Source of the DNA: Cellulomonas fengjieae
GTDB lineage: Bacteria; Actinomycetota; Actinomycetes; Actinomycetales; Cellulomonadaceae
Assembly (NCBI RefSeq): GCF_018388465.1
Contig: NZ_CP074404.1
Coordinates: forward strand, 2,108,001-2,172,000
Direction: 5' to 3'
DNA length: 64,000 bases
Made by a program: the position numbers and the translations under genes. The notes under the pieces are model-generated. The model made no database searches. It had not been told where the DNA came from and saw only the letters and a program-made list of their open reading frames with translations. This document shows, piece by piece, positions 37,613 to 46,012 of the stretch (position 1 is the stretch's first letter; the number at the start of each line of letters is the position of its first letter).

Positions 37613-39045
37613 TGAGCACGGTGACGACCGCCGACCCGGCAACGATCGAGGAGACCTCCACGGTGAGCGAGCACGCGACGCGGGACCTCCTGCGCCTGGC
37701 CACAGCCGGGTCCGTCGACGACGGCAAGAGCACGCTGATCGGCCGGCTGCTCTACGACACGAAGTCCGTGCTGGCCGACCAGCTCAGCGCCGTCGAGGCG
37801 GCGACGGCGGCGCGCGGCGGCGGTGACGTCGACCTCGCGCTGCTCACCGACGGGTTGCGTGCCGAGCGCGAGCAGGGCATCACGATCGACGTCGCCTACC
37901 GGTACTTCTCCACGGCGACCCGCGCGTTCGTGCTGGCGGACACCCCGGGCCACGTGCAGTACACCCGCAACATGGTGACGGGTGCCTCCACCGCCGAGCT
38001 CGCGATCGTGCTGGTCGACGCCCGCAAGGGGGTGCTCGAGCAGACCCGTCGGCACGCGACGATCACCGCGCTCCTGCGCGTCCCGCACGTGGTGCTGGCC
38101 GTGAACAAGATGGACCTGGTCGGCTTCGACGAGGCCACGTTCCGGAGCATCGCCGACGAGTTCACCGCGTACGCGGCCGGTGTCGGCATCGCGGGCGTCA
38201 CCGCCGTCCCGTTGTCGGCCCTCGCCGGCGACAACGTGGTGACCCGCTCCGAGCGCACCCCCTGGTACGACGGACCGACGCTGCTCGAGCACCTCGAGTC
38301 CGTGCCGGTGGGCCGCGACGCCCTGTCCGAGCCGTTCCGGTTCCCCGTGCAGGTGGTCATCCGCCCGCGCACGGCCGAGCACCCCGACTACCGGGGCTAC
38401 GCGGGACGCATCGCGTCCGGCGTCGTGTCGGTGGGCGACGAGGTCACCGTGCTGCCCTCGGGCAAGAGGAGCACGGTCGTGGGGATCGACACCTTCGACG
38501 GCCCGTTGCCGCAGGCGGCCGCCCCGCGGTCCGTCACGCTGCGGCTGGCCGACGATCTCGACGTGGCGCGCGGGGACGTGCTCGTCCCGAGCGCGGCCAC
38601 CGTGGCCGTCGGCACGGACCTGGTGGGCACGGTGTGCTGGCTCGCCGACAGGCGCAGCGTGCTGGGAGCGCGCGTGCTGGTCCGCGTGGGAACCCGCACG
38701 GTGCGGGCGCTGCTGCGTGAGGTCGGTGCCCGGCTCGACGTGGACTCGCTGACGGTCGAGGCCTGGGACGGCGTGGACACCCTGCACGCGGTCGACGCCA
38801 CCGACACCTCCTCGGACATCCCACCCCGGGCCCTGACGCTCAACGCGATCGGCCGGGTCACGATCCGGCTGGCGGAGCCCGTGGTCCTCGACGAGTACGC
38901 CACTCACCGCCGGACGGGCGGGTTCCTGCTGGTCGACCCGGCGGACGGCAGCACGCTCGCCGCCGGGATGATCGGCGCCACCCTGCTGGACCGCCTCGCG
39001 TCCACCCCGCAGGACGACGGCTGGTTCGCCGGAGCAGGGATATGA
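37612..39045 (+). CDS. cysN: Sulfate adenylyltransferase subunit 1 (GTPase)
   Basis: 477 residues. EF-Tu-like GTPase motifs GSVDDGKSTLIGRLLYDTK (G1), DTPGHVQYTRNM (G3) and NKMD (G4), then two beta-barrel domains. It couples GTP hydrolysis to APS formation by CysD. No APS-kinase domain is fused at the C-terminus, in keeping with an APS-reducing pathway. Overlaps the next gene (ATGA). Confidence 0.95.
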   Translation: MSTVTTADPATIEETSTVSEHATRDLLRLATAGSVDDGKSTLIGRLLYDTKSVLADQLSAVEAATAARGGGDVDLALLTDGLRAEREQGITIDVAYRYFSTATRAFVLADTPGHVQYTRNMVTGASTAELAIVLVDARKGVLEQTRRHATITALLRVPHVVLAVNKMDLVGFDEATFRSIADEFTAYAAGVGIAGVTAVPLSALAGDNVVTRSERTPWYDGPTLLEHLESVPVGRDALSEPFRFPVQVVIRPRTAEHPDYRGYAGRIASGVVSVGDEVTVLPSGKRSTVVGIDTFDGPLPQAAAPRSVTLRLADDLDVARGDVLVPSAATVAVGTDLVGTVCWLADRRSVLGARVLVRVGTRTVRALLREVGARLDVDSLTVEAWDGVDTLHAVDATDTSSDIPPRALTLNAIGRVTIRLAEPVVLDEYATHRRTGGFLLVDPADGSTLAAGMIGATLLDRLASTPQDDGWFAGAGI

Positions 39046-40238
39046 CCCGGCCCCAGCACGCCCTGCTCCTCGACGTGTCCGGCCGGCGCGTCGTCGTCGT
39101 CGGGGGCGGGCCCGTCGCCGCCCGGCGAGCGGCCCGGCTGATCGAGGACGGCGCCGACGTGGTCGTGGTCGCACCCGCGCTGTGCGAGGACCTCGCGGAC
39201 CACGCGGCCGCCGACCGGCTGACATGGCATGCGCGGGAGTACGCGGGCGGCGACCTCGACGGTGCGTGGCTGGTGCACACCGCGACGGGCGACCGGGGGG
39301 TCGACGACGCCGTCGCGGCCGACGCCGAGGCGGCTCGGCTGTGGTGCGTGCGGGCCGACGACGCGGGCGCATCGAGCGCCTGGAGCCCGGCCGTCGCGCG
39401 GTCCGGTGACGTGACCGTCGCGGTCGGCGCCGGCGGCGACCCCCGCCGCGCGGTGGCGCTGCGGGACGCGGTCGCCCTCCTGCTCGACACGGGTGCGCTC
39501 CCCCTGCGCCGTCGACGGCCGGTGCGCGGCAGTGTGGTCCTCGTCGGCGGCGGCCCGGGCGACCCGGGCCTGATCACCACGCGCGGCCGGCGAGCGCTCG
39601 CGGAGGCCGACGTCGTGGTGGTCGACCGCCTGGCCCCGCGGGCGCTGCTGGCCGACCTCGACCCCGCCGTCGAGGTGATCGAGGCCGGCAAGTCCCCGCA
39701 CGCCCACACCCTGACGCAGGCGCAGATCAACGACGTGCTCGTCGAGCGCGCCCAGGCCGGCAAGCAGGTCGTCCGGCTCAAGGGCGGCGACCCGTTCCTG
39801 CTGGGTCGCGGTGGCGAGGAGGTGCTCGCCTGCATCGAGGCGGGCGTGCCGGTGGAGGTGGTGCCGGGCGTGACCAGCGCGCTCGCGGTGCCCGCGGCCG
39901 CGGGGATCCCGGTCACGCACCGTGGCCTGGCGCGCCAGCTCACCATCCTGTCCGCGCACGACGCCACGCCGGACTGGCGCGTGCTGGCGCGCCTGGAGGG
40001 CACGCTCGTCCTGCTCATGGGCGTGGCGCAGCTGCCGGCGCACACCCGCGCGCTCCTCGCGCACGGCAAGGACCCGGGCACCCCGGTCGCGATCGTCGAG
40101 AACGGCACCCTGCCCGGGCAGCGCACGACCGTCGGAACGCTCGCCGACATCGCGGACCGCGCCCGGGAGCGCGGCGTCGGCAACCCCGCGGTGGTGGTCG
40201 TCGGGGACGTCGCGGCAATGGCTGACGTCCTGGCCTAG
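39042..40238 (+). CDS. cysG: Siroheme synthase: precorrin-2 dehydrogenase fused to uroporphyrinogen-III C-methyltransferase
   Basis: 398 residues. The N-terminal Rossmann domain ([19 protein letters not shown]) oxidises precorrin-2. The C-terminal domain from about residue 162 (VVLVGGGPGDPGLITTRG, LKGGDPFLLGRGGEE) is SUMT. The link between them is some 45 residues shorter than in E. coli CysG, so the central dimerisation part is reduced and ferrochelatase activity may be supplied elsewhere. It makes the siroheme needed by the sulfite reductase five genes upstream, closing the operon. Confidence 0.92.
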   Translation: MTRPQHALLLDVSGRRVVVVGGGPVAARRAARLIEDGADVVVVAPALCEDLADHAAADRLTWHAREYAGGDLDGAWLVHTATGDRGVDDAVAADAEAARLWCVRADDAGASSAWSPAVARSGDVTVAVGAGGDPRRAVALRDAVALLLDTGALPLRRRRPVRGSVVLVGGGPGDPGLITTRGRRALAEADVVVVDRLAPRALLADLDPAVEVIEAGKSPHAHTLTQAQINDVLVERAQAGKQVVRLKGGDPFLLGRGGEEVLACIEAGVPVEVVPGVTSALAVPAAAGIPVTHRGLARQLTILSAHDATPDWRVLARLEGTLVLLMGVAQLPAHTRALLAHGKDPGTPVAIVENGTLPGQRTTVGTLADIADRARERGVGNPAVVVVGDVAAMADVLA

Positions 40239-40247
40239 GTTGTCGGC

Positions 40248-41045
40248 GTGGCCGACCTCCCCGCCCTGGACGTCCTCGTCCCCCTCGACGCCCCGGTGCG
40301 CCTGCTCGCCCCGCGGTCCGACGAGGCGGAGCTGATGGCGCTCTTCGCCGACGGACCCTCGACGACCGGCATCCACGTGCGCGCCAACATGGTGAGCGCG
40401 CTCGACGGCGCCGCGACCGGTGCCGACCGCGTGAGCGGCTCGATCAACGGTCCCGCCGACCTGCGGGTGTTCCGCGTGCTGCGGGCGCTCGCGGACGTCG
40501 TGCTGATCGGTGCCGGCACCGCACGAGCGGAGTGCTACACGCCGCTGGACGTGCCCCCCGAGCTGCGGGCGGCACGGTCCGCGCGCGGGCGGGCCGACGA
40601 CCTCGAGCTGGCCGTCGTCACCGCCAGCGGAGAGCTGCCCGCGTCGCTGATCGAGTCCGAGAGACCACCGCTCGTGCTCACCACCTCCTCGGCGCCGGCG
40701 CTCGGTGCGCTGCGCGACCGGCTCGGACCCGACCGCGTGGTCGTGGCCGACGGTGGTGCGCCCGGCACGGTCGACCACCGGACCGCCCTGGCCGCCCTCG
40801 CCGACCGCGGGCTGCGCCACGTCCTGACGGAGGGCGGGCCCATGCTCCTGGGTCAGCTGGTGGACGCCGACCTGGTGGACGAGCTCTGCCTGACGTGGAG
40901 CCCGCAGCTCGTCGGAGGACCGGCCGGGCGCGTCACGCACGTGCCCGCCTGGTTCTCGCCGCCCAGGGAGCTGACCCTCGCGCACCTGCTCCACTCGGAC
41001 GGCGTGCTGCTGGGCCGCTGGCAGGTGGTTAGGCTCGGCGCGTGA
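40248..41045 (+). CDS. RibD C-terminal/pyrimidine reductase family protein
   Basis: 265 residues with the dihydrofolate-reductase-like RibD C-terminal fold: VRANMVSALDGAATG near the N-terminus, VVLIGAGTARAE and LTEGGPMLLGQLVDADLVDE. No deaminase domain is present, so it is either a stand-alone reductase of riboflavin synthesis or another NADPH reductase. GTG start 9 bases after the cysG-like stop; overlaps the next gene (GTGA). Confidence 0.85.
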   Translation: MADLPALDVLVPLDAPVRLLAPRSDEAELMALFADGPSTTGIHVRANMVSALDGAATGADRVSGSINGPADLRVFRVLRALADVVLIGAGTARAECYTPLDVPPELRAARSARGRADDLELAVVTASGELPASLIESERPPLVLTTSSAPALGALRDRLGPDRVVVADGGAPGTVDHRTALAALADRGLRHVLTEGGPMLLGQLVDADLVDELCLTWSPQLVGGPAGRVTHVPAWFSPPRELTLAHLLHSDGVLLGRWQVVRLGA

Positions 41046-41527
41046 CCGACACGATCATCGTCCTCACGGAGGACACCCTGGCCAGCGCCGACGTCGAGAA
41101 CCTGCTCGCCCTGCACGAGGGCGAGACGTTCACGTACCGCATCCTCGTCCCGGCGGACACGGACCGACCCCTCGTCTCCACGATCATCGACAACCTCAGC
41201 CTCGGCGAGCTCAAGGAGGCGTGGCAGCGCGCGCTCGGCAAGGAGCCCTCCCCGCGCGAGGCCAAGGCCACCGCGGCCGAGCAGCTCGCCGGAAGCATCG
41301 CCGCGTTCGTCGCGGCGGGCCGCGTGGCCACCGGCACGATCGTCGACGACGACCCGCTGCCCGCACTGCGGACCGCGGTCGCCGACGGTGACGTGTTCGA
41401 GGTCGAGATCGTGACCTACCCGCACGCGGTCGAGGACACGTTCCACCGGGACTGGGCGTCCCGGGCACGCGAGGAGCTCCAGGTCCCCGTGCTGCACCTG
41501 TACGCGGGCACCAGCGAGCTCGGCTGA
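41042..41527 (+). CDS. Conserved hypothetical protein
   Basis: 161 residues, soluble, acidic. It begins with TIIVLTEDTLASADVENLL and holds IVTYPHAVEDTFHRDWASRAREEL near the end; alternating strands and helices suggest a small Rossmann-like domain, loosely like universal-stress proteins. I do not recognise a function. Coupled by GTGA to the RibD-like gene and followed by a 12-bp inverted repeat. Confidence 0.75.
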   Translation: MTDTIIVLTEDTLASADVENLLALHEGETFTYRILVPADTDRPLVSTIIDNLSLGELKEAWQRALGKEPSPREAKATAAEQLAGSIAAFVAAGRVATGTIVDDDPLPALRTAVADGDVFEVEIVTYPHAVEDTFHRDWASRAREELQVPVLHLYAGTSELG

Positions 41528-41539
41528 GCGACAGGCGCC

Positions 41540-41589
41540 CGTGCAACGGTGCACTCGCCCAGGTGGCTGAGCACCGACACCGTTGCACG
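41540..41589. terminator. Long inverted repeat between convergent genes
   Basis: CGTGCAACGGTG (41540-41551) and CACCGTTGCACG (41578-41589) are perfect 12-base complements with a 26-base loop. Placed between a plus-strand gene and the end of the ABC permease gene, it could terminate both. Confidence 0.55.
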
Positions 41590-41621
41590 GACGTCCTGAC
41601 CCCCTCGCTACCGTCGGCCCG

Positions 41622-42860
41622 TCAGACGGAGCGCAGTGCCTCGGTCGGCGGCACCCGCGCTGCGCGAAGCGCCGGGTAGAGGCCGACGACCGAGCCGACG
41701 AGGAGGGAGCACACGAGGCCTGCGGCGACGGGCAGCCACGGGACGATCACCGCCCACGCCTGGCTCGCGGCGAAGCCCCACGTCACCGCCACACCGAGCA
41801 CCACACCGGCGGTCCCCCCGAGCAGGGACAGCAGGACCGACTCGACGAGGAACTGGCCCGCGATCGAGCTCCGGGACGCGCCGAGGGCACGTCGGACCCC
41901 GATCTCGCGCCGCCGCTCGAGCACCGACACGACCATCACGTTGGCGATGCCGACACCGCCCACGAGCAGCGCGACGGCTCCGAGCCCCACCGCGAGCAGC
42001 GTGAACGACCGCTCGGCCGCGTCGCCGGCCGCGAGCGCGTCCGACGGACGGGACACCCGGACCTCGTCGGGAGCCGCGGGGTCGGCGGTGCGACCCAGCG
42101 CCTCCCCGGTCGCCGCCACCTGGTCGGGCTCGACGCGGACGTACACGGCGGACGGAGGGAGGTCGTCGTCCACGACCGTGTGCGCGACGGCTGTCCCGAC
42201 CAGTGCCGCCTCGTCGAGCTCGGGGGCCAGGATCACGGGGCCGAGGATCCCGAGGACCGTGAACGGGCGGCCTCCGAGCGAGACGTCGACCCCGGCGTCG
42301 ATCGGCCCGATCCCGAGCCGTCGGGCGGCCGTGTCCCCCAGCACGACCGCCGGGTAGCGCTGCGTCGCCGCGTCGAGCCAGCGTCCCTCGCGGACGCTTG
42401 CCGCCACGGTGCCGAGCAGGTCGAGGTCGGCCGCCAGGACGGAGATCCCGCCCGTCCGGGTCTCGGGGACCTTGTCGGACCGGCGCACGGTCGCGTCGAC
42501 CGCGCGCACGGCCGAGGCCGCCGTGACGGTCGGGATCCGCGTGATCATCGCGACCGACTCGTCGGGCAGCGTGCCCTCGTCGCCTCCGAAGCCCTGGCCC
42601 GGGGTGACCGTGAGCAGGTTGGTGCCGAGCGCGTCGAGCTGGCTCCGCAGGTCGGCTCGTGACGACTCGGCGAGCCCGAGCACGCCCACCAGAGCGGTGA
42701 TGCCGATCGCGATTCCCACCGCGGACAGAGCGGTGCGACCGGGCCGGACGGTGAGGCCCCGGCCGCTCAGCCGGAGCCGGTCGACGAGGGACATGCGGCG
42801 GACGGTCGGTGTGCGACCGGCCCAGACCGGCGGGCGTGGGTCGACGCGGGTCCCGGTCAT
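41622..42860 (-). CDS. MacB-like ABC transporter permease
   Basis: 412 residues: an N-terminal helix (TALSAVGIAIGITALVGVLG), a MacB periplasmic core domain (about 60-290) and three C-terminal helices with GVGIANVMVVSVLERRREIGVRRALGA, the FtsX-like signature. Such permeases do mechanotransmission with an adaptor to expel peptides, antibiotics or lipids. ATG at 42860 overlaps the ATPase stop (ATGA). Confidence 0.9.
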   Translation of the reverse strand: MTGTRVDPRPPVWAGRTPTVRRMSLVDRLRLSGRGLTVRPGRTALSAVGIAIGITALVGVLGLAESSRADLRSQLDALGTNLLTVTPGQGFGGDEGTLPDESVAMITRIPTVTAASAVRAVDATVRRSDKVPETRTGGISVLAADLDLLGTVAASVREGRWLDAATQRYPAVVLGDTAARRLGIGPIDAGVDVSLGGRPFTVLGILGPVILAPELDEAALVGTAVAHTVVDDDLPPSAVYVRVEPDQVAATGEALGRTADPAAPDEVRVSRPSDALAAGDAAERSFTLLAVGLGAVALLVGGVGIANVMVVSVLERRREIGVRRALGASRSSIAGQFLVESVLLSLLGGTAGVVLGVAVTWGFAASQAWAVIVPWLPVAAGLVCSLLVGSVVGLYPALRAARVPPTEALRSV

Positions 42861-43549
42861 GCCGGCACCGCCGGGACGCCGTCGTGCTCGACCCGCCCGT
42901 CGCGCATCGCGACGACCCGCGGGAGCCGACCGGCGATTCGCTCGTCGTGCGTGACGACGACGATCGTCGCGCCGTCCGCGTGCAACGAGTCGAGCAGCTC
43001 GAGGACCGCCGCGCCGGACGCCTGGTCGAGGTTGCCCGTGGGTTCGTCGGCCAGGAGGATCTGTGGATCGTGCACGAGCGCCCGCGCCACTGCGACGCGC
43101 TGGCACTCCCCTCCGGACAGCTCCGTCGGCGTGTGCCGTTGCCGGTCCGCGAGCCCGACCCGCTCCAGGGCGTACCGCGCGCGCTGCAACCGCTCGGGCC
43201 GCCGGACGCCCTGGTACAGCAGCCCGTCGGCCACGTTCTCCAGCGCCGACCGGCCGTCAAGCAGGAAGAACTGCTGGAACACGAACCCGAGGCACGCCGC
43301 CCGGACCCGGGACAGTGCGGCATCCGACAGCGCGGTCACGTCGTCGCCCCCCAGCCGCACCCGACCGGTGGTCGGGCGGTCGAGCGCGCCCATGACGTGC
43401 AGCAGCGTCGACTTGCCCGAGCCCGACGGGCCGACGACCGCCAGGTAGTCACCGTCCTCGACCGTGAGATCGATGCCCTGCAGCACCGTCAGCGCCGCCG
43501 AACCACTGCCGTACGTCTTGGTGACGCCTTCCAGGTCGAGGACGCTCAC
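42857..43549 (-). CDS. MacB/LolD-type ABC transporter ATPase
   Basis: 230 residues. Walker A GPSGSGKSTLLHVMG, Q-loop FVFQQFFLLDG, signature LSGGECQRVAVARAL, Walker B ILLADEPTGNLD. The NLD ending is typical of the LolD/MacB subfamily. GTG start overlapping the adaptor stop (GTGA). Confidence 0.94.
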   Translation of the reverse strand: MSVLDLEGVTKTYGSGSAALTVLQGIDLTVEDGDYLAVVGPSGSGKSTLLHVMGALDRPTTGRVRLGGDDVTALSDAALSRVRAACLGFVFQQFFLLDGRSALENVADGLLYQGVRRPERLQRARYALERVGLADRQRHTPTELSGGECQRVAVARALVHDPQILLADEPTGNLDQASGAAVLELLDSLHADGATIVVVTHDERIAGRLPRVVAMRDGRVEHDGVPAVPA

Positions 43550-44577
43550 GGCGTCACCACCACCTCGTCGCCCTCGGCGACGTCGTCACCGGAGACCTCG
43601 ACGGACGTCCCCGCGAACGCGCCGGTCGTCACGGTGACGTACTGCGAGGTGCCGTCGGCGAGCAGCTTCTGCACCCCGTAGCCGCCGTCGGCGAGCGCGA
43701 CCAGGGCTGTCACCGGCACCGTCAGCACGTCGGTCGCGATGGTCTGGTCGAGGCCGACCTCGACGGGCGTGCCCTCCACCAGGGGGTCGACGAGGACGTC
43801 GGCCGGGGTGATCGTGACCCGCAGCTGCGGCTGCTCGTCGACAGTGACGACCGCCGTCGACGTGATCGTGCCGTCCGTCGACGACCCGTCGGGCAGCGTG
43901 AGGGACGCGGCCCCGCCGACCGGTGCCAGAGCGGCCTGACTGGTCCTCAGCGCCACCGTGACGAGCCGCCGCGTCGCGCCGACGGAGAGCACCGGCGCAC
44001 CGGGCTCGACGAGCGCACCGAGATCCACCAGGTGCTCGTCGACGCGCACATCGTGCGGCGTGAACACCACGCCGCCGAGCGGGACGGTACCCGTCCGCGA
44101 GAGCCCCAGGGACGTCTGCCACCGTCTCACGGCGGCCGTCGTGACCGAGGTCCACTCCTCGTCGACGGTCAGGTCCAGACCCGTGGTGTGCCCGAGATCG
44201 GCGAGCGCCTGCTCGAGCTGGCGGACGTCGACGCCGTCGGTGCAGGACGGACCGAGGTCACGCCACGCCGGGGAAGCCCCCGGCAGGCGGACGACCGGCC
44301 GGGCGTCGACGGCGTACACGGGCTGCCCGGTCCCGACCGTCGACCCGACGGGGGCAAGCCACGTCACGGTGCCCGGCACCGGCGTCGCGACCTCGGTCGT
44401 GATGCCGTGGTCGACCTCGCCGCTCACCGTGGTCGTCGAGACCAGGTCGCCGCGGGCGACCGACCGGGTCGTCCAGGCTGCCGGCGAGGCAGACGGATCC
44501 TCGGTCGCCGAGGGTGCACTGCACGCTCCCAGCGGGACCAGCACCGCCACTGCTAGGCCGGCAGAGCGGCGCAGCAT
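43546..44577 (-). CDS. Lipoprotein adaptor subunit with peptidoglycan-binding domain
   Basis: 343 residues. The N-terminus has a lipoprotein signal with lipobox LGAC, so Cys19 should be lipidated. VDVRQLEQALADLGH to VRRWQTSLGL is a PG_binding_1 domain (about 105-160), followed by HlyD/MacA-like beta domains ending in VSGDDVAEGDEVVVTP. It is the extracytoplasmic partner of the ABC pair and may tether it to the cell wall. ATG at 44577 is preferred (AGGA nine bases upstream) over a GTG two codons earlier that overlaps the previous stop. Confidence 0.86.
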   Translation of the reverse strand: MLRRSAGLAVAVLVPLGACSAPSATEDPSASPAAWTTRSVARGDLVSTTTVSGEVDHGITTEVATPVPGTVTWLAPVGSTVGTGQPVYAVDARPVVRLPGASPAWRDLGPSCTDGVDVRQLEQALADLGHTTGLDLTVDEEWTSVTTAAVRRWQTSLGLSRTGTVPLGGVVFTPHDVRVDEHLVDLGALVEPGAPVLSVGATRRLVTVALRTSQAALAPVGGAASLTLPDGSSTDGTITSTAVVTVDEQPQLRVTITPADVLVDPLVEGTPVEVGLDQTIATDVLTVPVTALVALADGGYGVQKLLADGTSQYVTVTTGAFAGTSVEVSGDDVAEGDEVVVTP

Positions 44578-44579
44578 CG

Positions 44580-45179
44580 TCACCTGTCCTGCCCCTCGGT
44601 CGAGCCATCCGGCGTCTCCACCCCTGCTTCGACAAGGCACTCCTGCATGTCCTGCTCGAACTGCGGGTCGTCCGGTGCGGGGGCGCCCTGCGCGCCACGC
44701 CGGAACTGCGACTCCACCCGTCCCCCGTCGAACGTCGGGTCCGGCATGTCCCAACCGCGGTCGCGCATGCACTGGGCGTGGTCGAGGAACGACTGCTTCT
44801 GCTCCGCGGTCAGCGGTGTCGTCCCGGCACCAGACTCCGCCATCCGCTGCCACGGCTCGCACGCGTCGTCCGCGGCCTCGGCCTGCCCGGGCGTGAGGCC
44901 CTCGGCGTCGCCGAGCCGATAGTGGCCGTCGGTCGAGTCGGGCACGTCCACGCCGTGGTCCCGCATGCACTGCGCCCACGCGAGCATCGCGTCCTCGGGG
45001 TCGAGGACGGTCGAGGACGCCGACGGCGCCCCGGACGTCGCCCCGCCGGCTCCGGGGAGCAGGGGGCCCGGTGTCGACGTGCACGCGGCGACCGCGCCGA
45101 GCAGGAACACGGCCGCGACGACCGGCGCGACGCGCTGGCGTCGACCGGTGGGCGGTGGGGTGGTGGGCAGCGCGCTCAT
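44580..45179 (-). CDS. Putative lipoprotein with repeated CMRDxG motif
   Basis: 199 residues. N-terminal helix ending in VAAC is a lipobox. Two repeats, AWAQCMRDHGVDVPD and HAQCMRDRGWDMPDP, and a third related segment (ECLVEAGVETPDG) carry conserved Cys. Proteins with this CMRxxGV...PDP pattern are common next to MacB-like transporters in actinobacteria; the function is unknown. First gene of the export operon; GAGGGG seven bases before ATG. Confidence 0.82.
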   Translation of the reverse strand: MSALPTTPPPTGRRQRVAPVVAAVFLLGAVAACTSTPGPLLPGAGGATSGAPSASSTVLDPEDAMLAWAQCMRDHGVDVPDSTDGHYRLGDAEGLTPGQAEAADDACEPWQRMAESGAGTTPLTAEQKQSFLDHAQCMRDRGWDMPDPTFDGGRVESQFRRGAQGAPAPDDPQFEQDMQECLVEAGVETPDGSTEGQDR

Positions 45180-45348
45180 GGTGGTTCCCCTCGTCGAGGT
45201 CGGACTGACCCGCCCAGCACATCGCGCGCCCGATTCGGGCAGCGTTGGGTCCGGCTCCGCAGCAGGTGCACGGCTTTACGCTGGCTGAACACGACAGGAC
45301 CGATGCTGCGCGGACGGCCCCTCGCACGGGCCGGGACGGAGGTGTCCG

Positions 45349-46008
45349 GTGCGGGTACTGGTGGCCGAGGACGAAGAGGTGATGGCCGACGCCCTGGCCC
45401 GCGGCCTGCGCAGGGCCGGGTACGCCGCCGACGTCGCGATGGACGGCGGCACGGCCGTCGAGCTCGCGGCGCTCAACCCGTACGACGTGGTGCTGCTCGA
45501 CCGCGACCTCCCGGTGGTGCACGGTGACGACGTGTGTCGGGCGCTCCTCGCGTCGGGTTCGACGGCCAGGATCCTCATGCTCACCGCCGCCGGCGGGCTG
45601 CAGGAGAAGGTCGACGGGTTCGGTCTCGGCGCGGACGACTACCTGGCCAAGCCGTTCGCCTTCGCGGAGCTCCTCGCCCGCGTGCGCGCCCTCGCTCGCC
45701 GCACGGCCCCGGCACAGCCGCCCGTCCTCGAGGTGGCCGGTGTGCGGGTGGACGTGGCGCGGCGCGCTGTCACACGTGACCGTCGGCCGGTCGACCTCAC
45801 GCTCAAGGAGTACGGGGTCCTCGTCGAGCTGCTGCGCGCGGCCGGTGCCGTGGTGTCGGCCGAGGACCTCCTGGCCCGCGTGTGGGACGAGAACGCCGAC
45901 CCGTTTACCAACGCCGTCCGGGTCACGATGGTCGGGCTGCGCCGCAAGCTCGGCGATCCCCCGCTCGTCGAGACGCTCCGTGGCGCGGGGTATCGAGTGA
46001 TGGCGTGA
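45349..46008 (+). CDS. OmpR-family response regulator
   Basis: 219 residues. Receiver domain with acidic pair ED at 7-8, phosphoacceptor Asp51 (VVLLDRDLP) and Lys in AKPF; C-terminal winged helix (LTLKEYGVLVELLRAAG, VRVTMVGLRRKLG). Divergent from the export operon and four bases before the kinase gene; it probably controls the lipoprotein-adaptor-ABC genes. Confidence 0.94.
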   Translation: MRVLVAEDEEVMADALARGLRRAGYAADVAMDGGTAVELAALNPYDVVLLDRDLPVVHGDDVCRALLASGSTARILMLTAAGGLQEKVDGFGLGADDYLAKPFAFAELLARVRALARRTAPAQPPVLEVAGVRVDVARRAVTRDRRPVDLTLKEYGVLVELLRAAGAVVSAEDLLARVWDENADPFTNAVRVTMVGLRRKLGDPPLVETLRGAGYRVMA

Positions 46009-46012
46009 TCGC

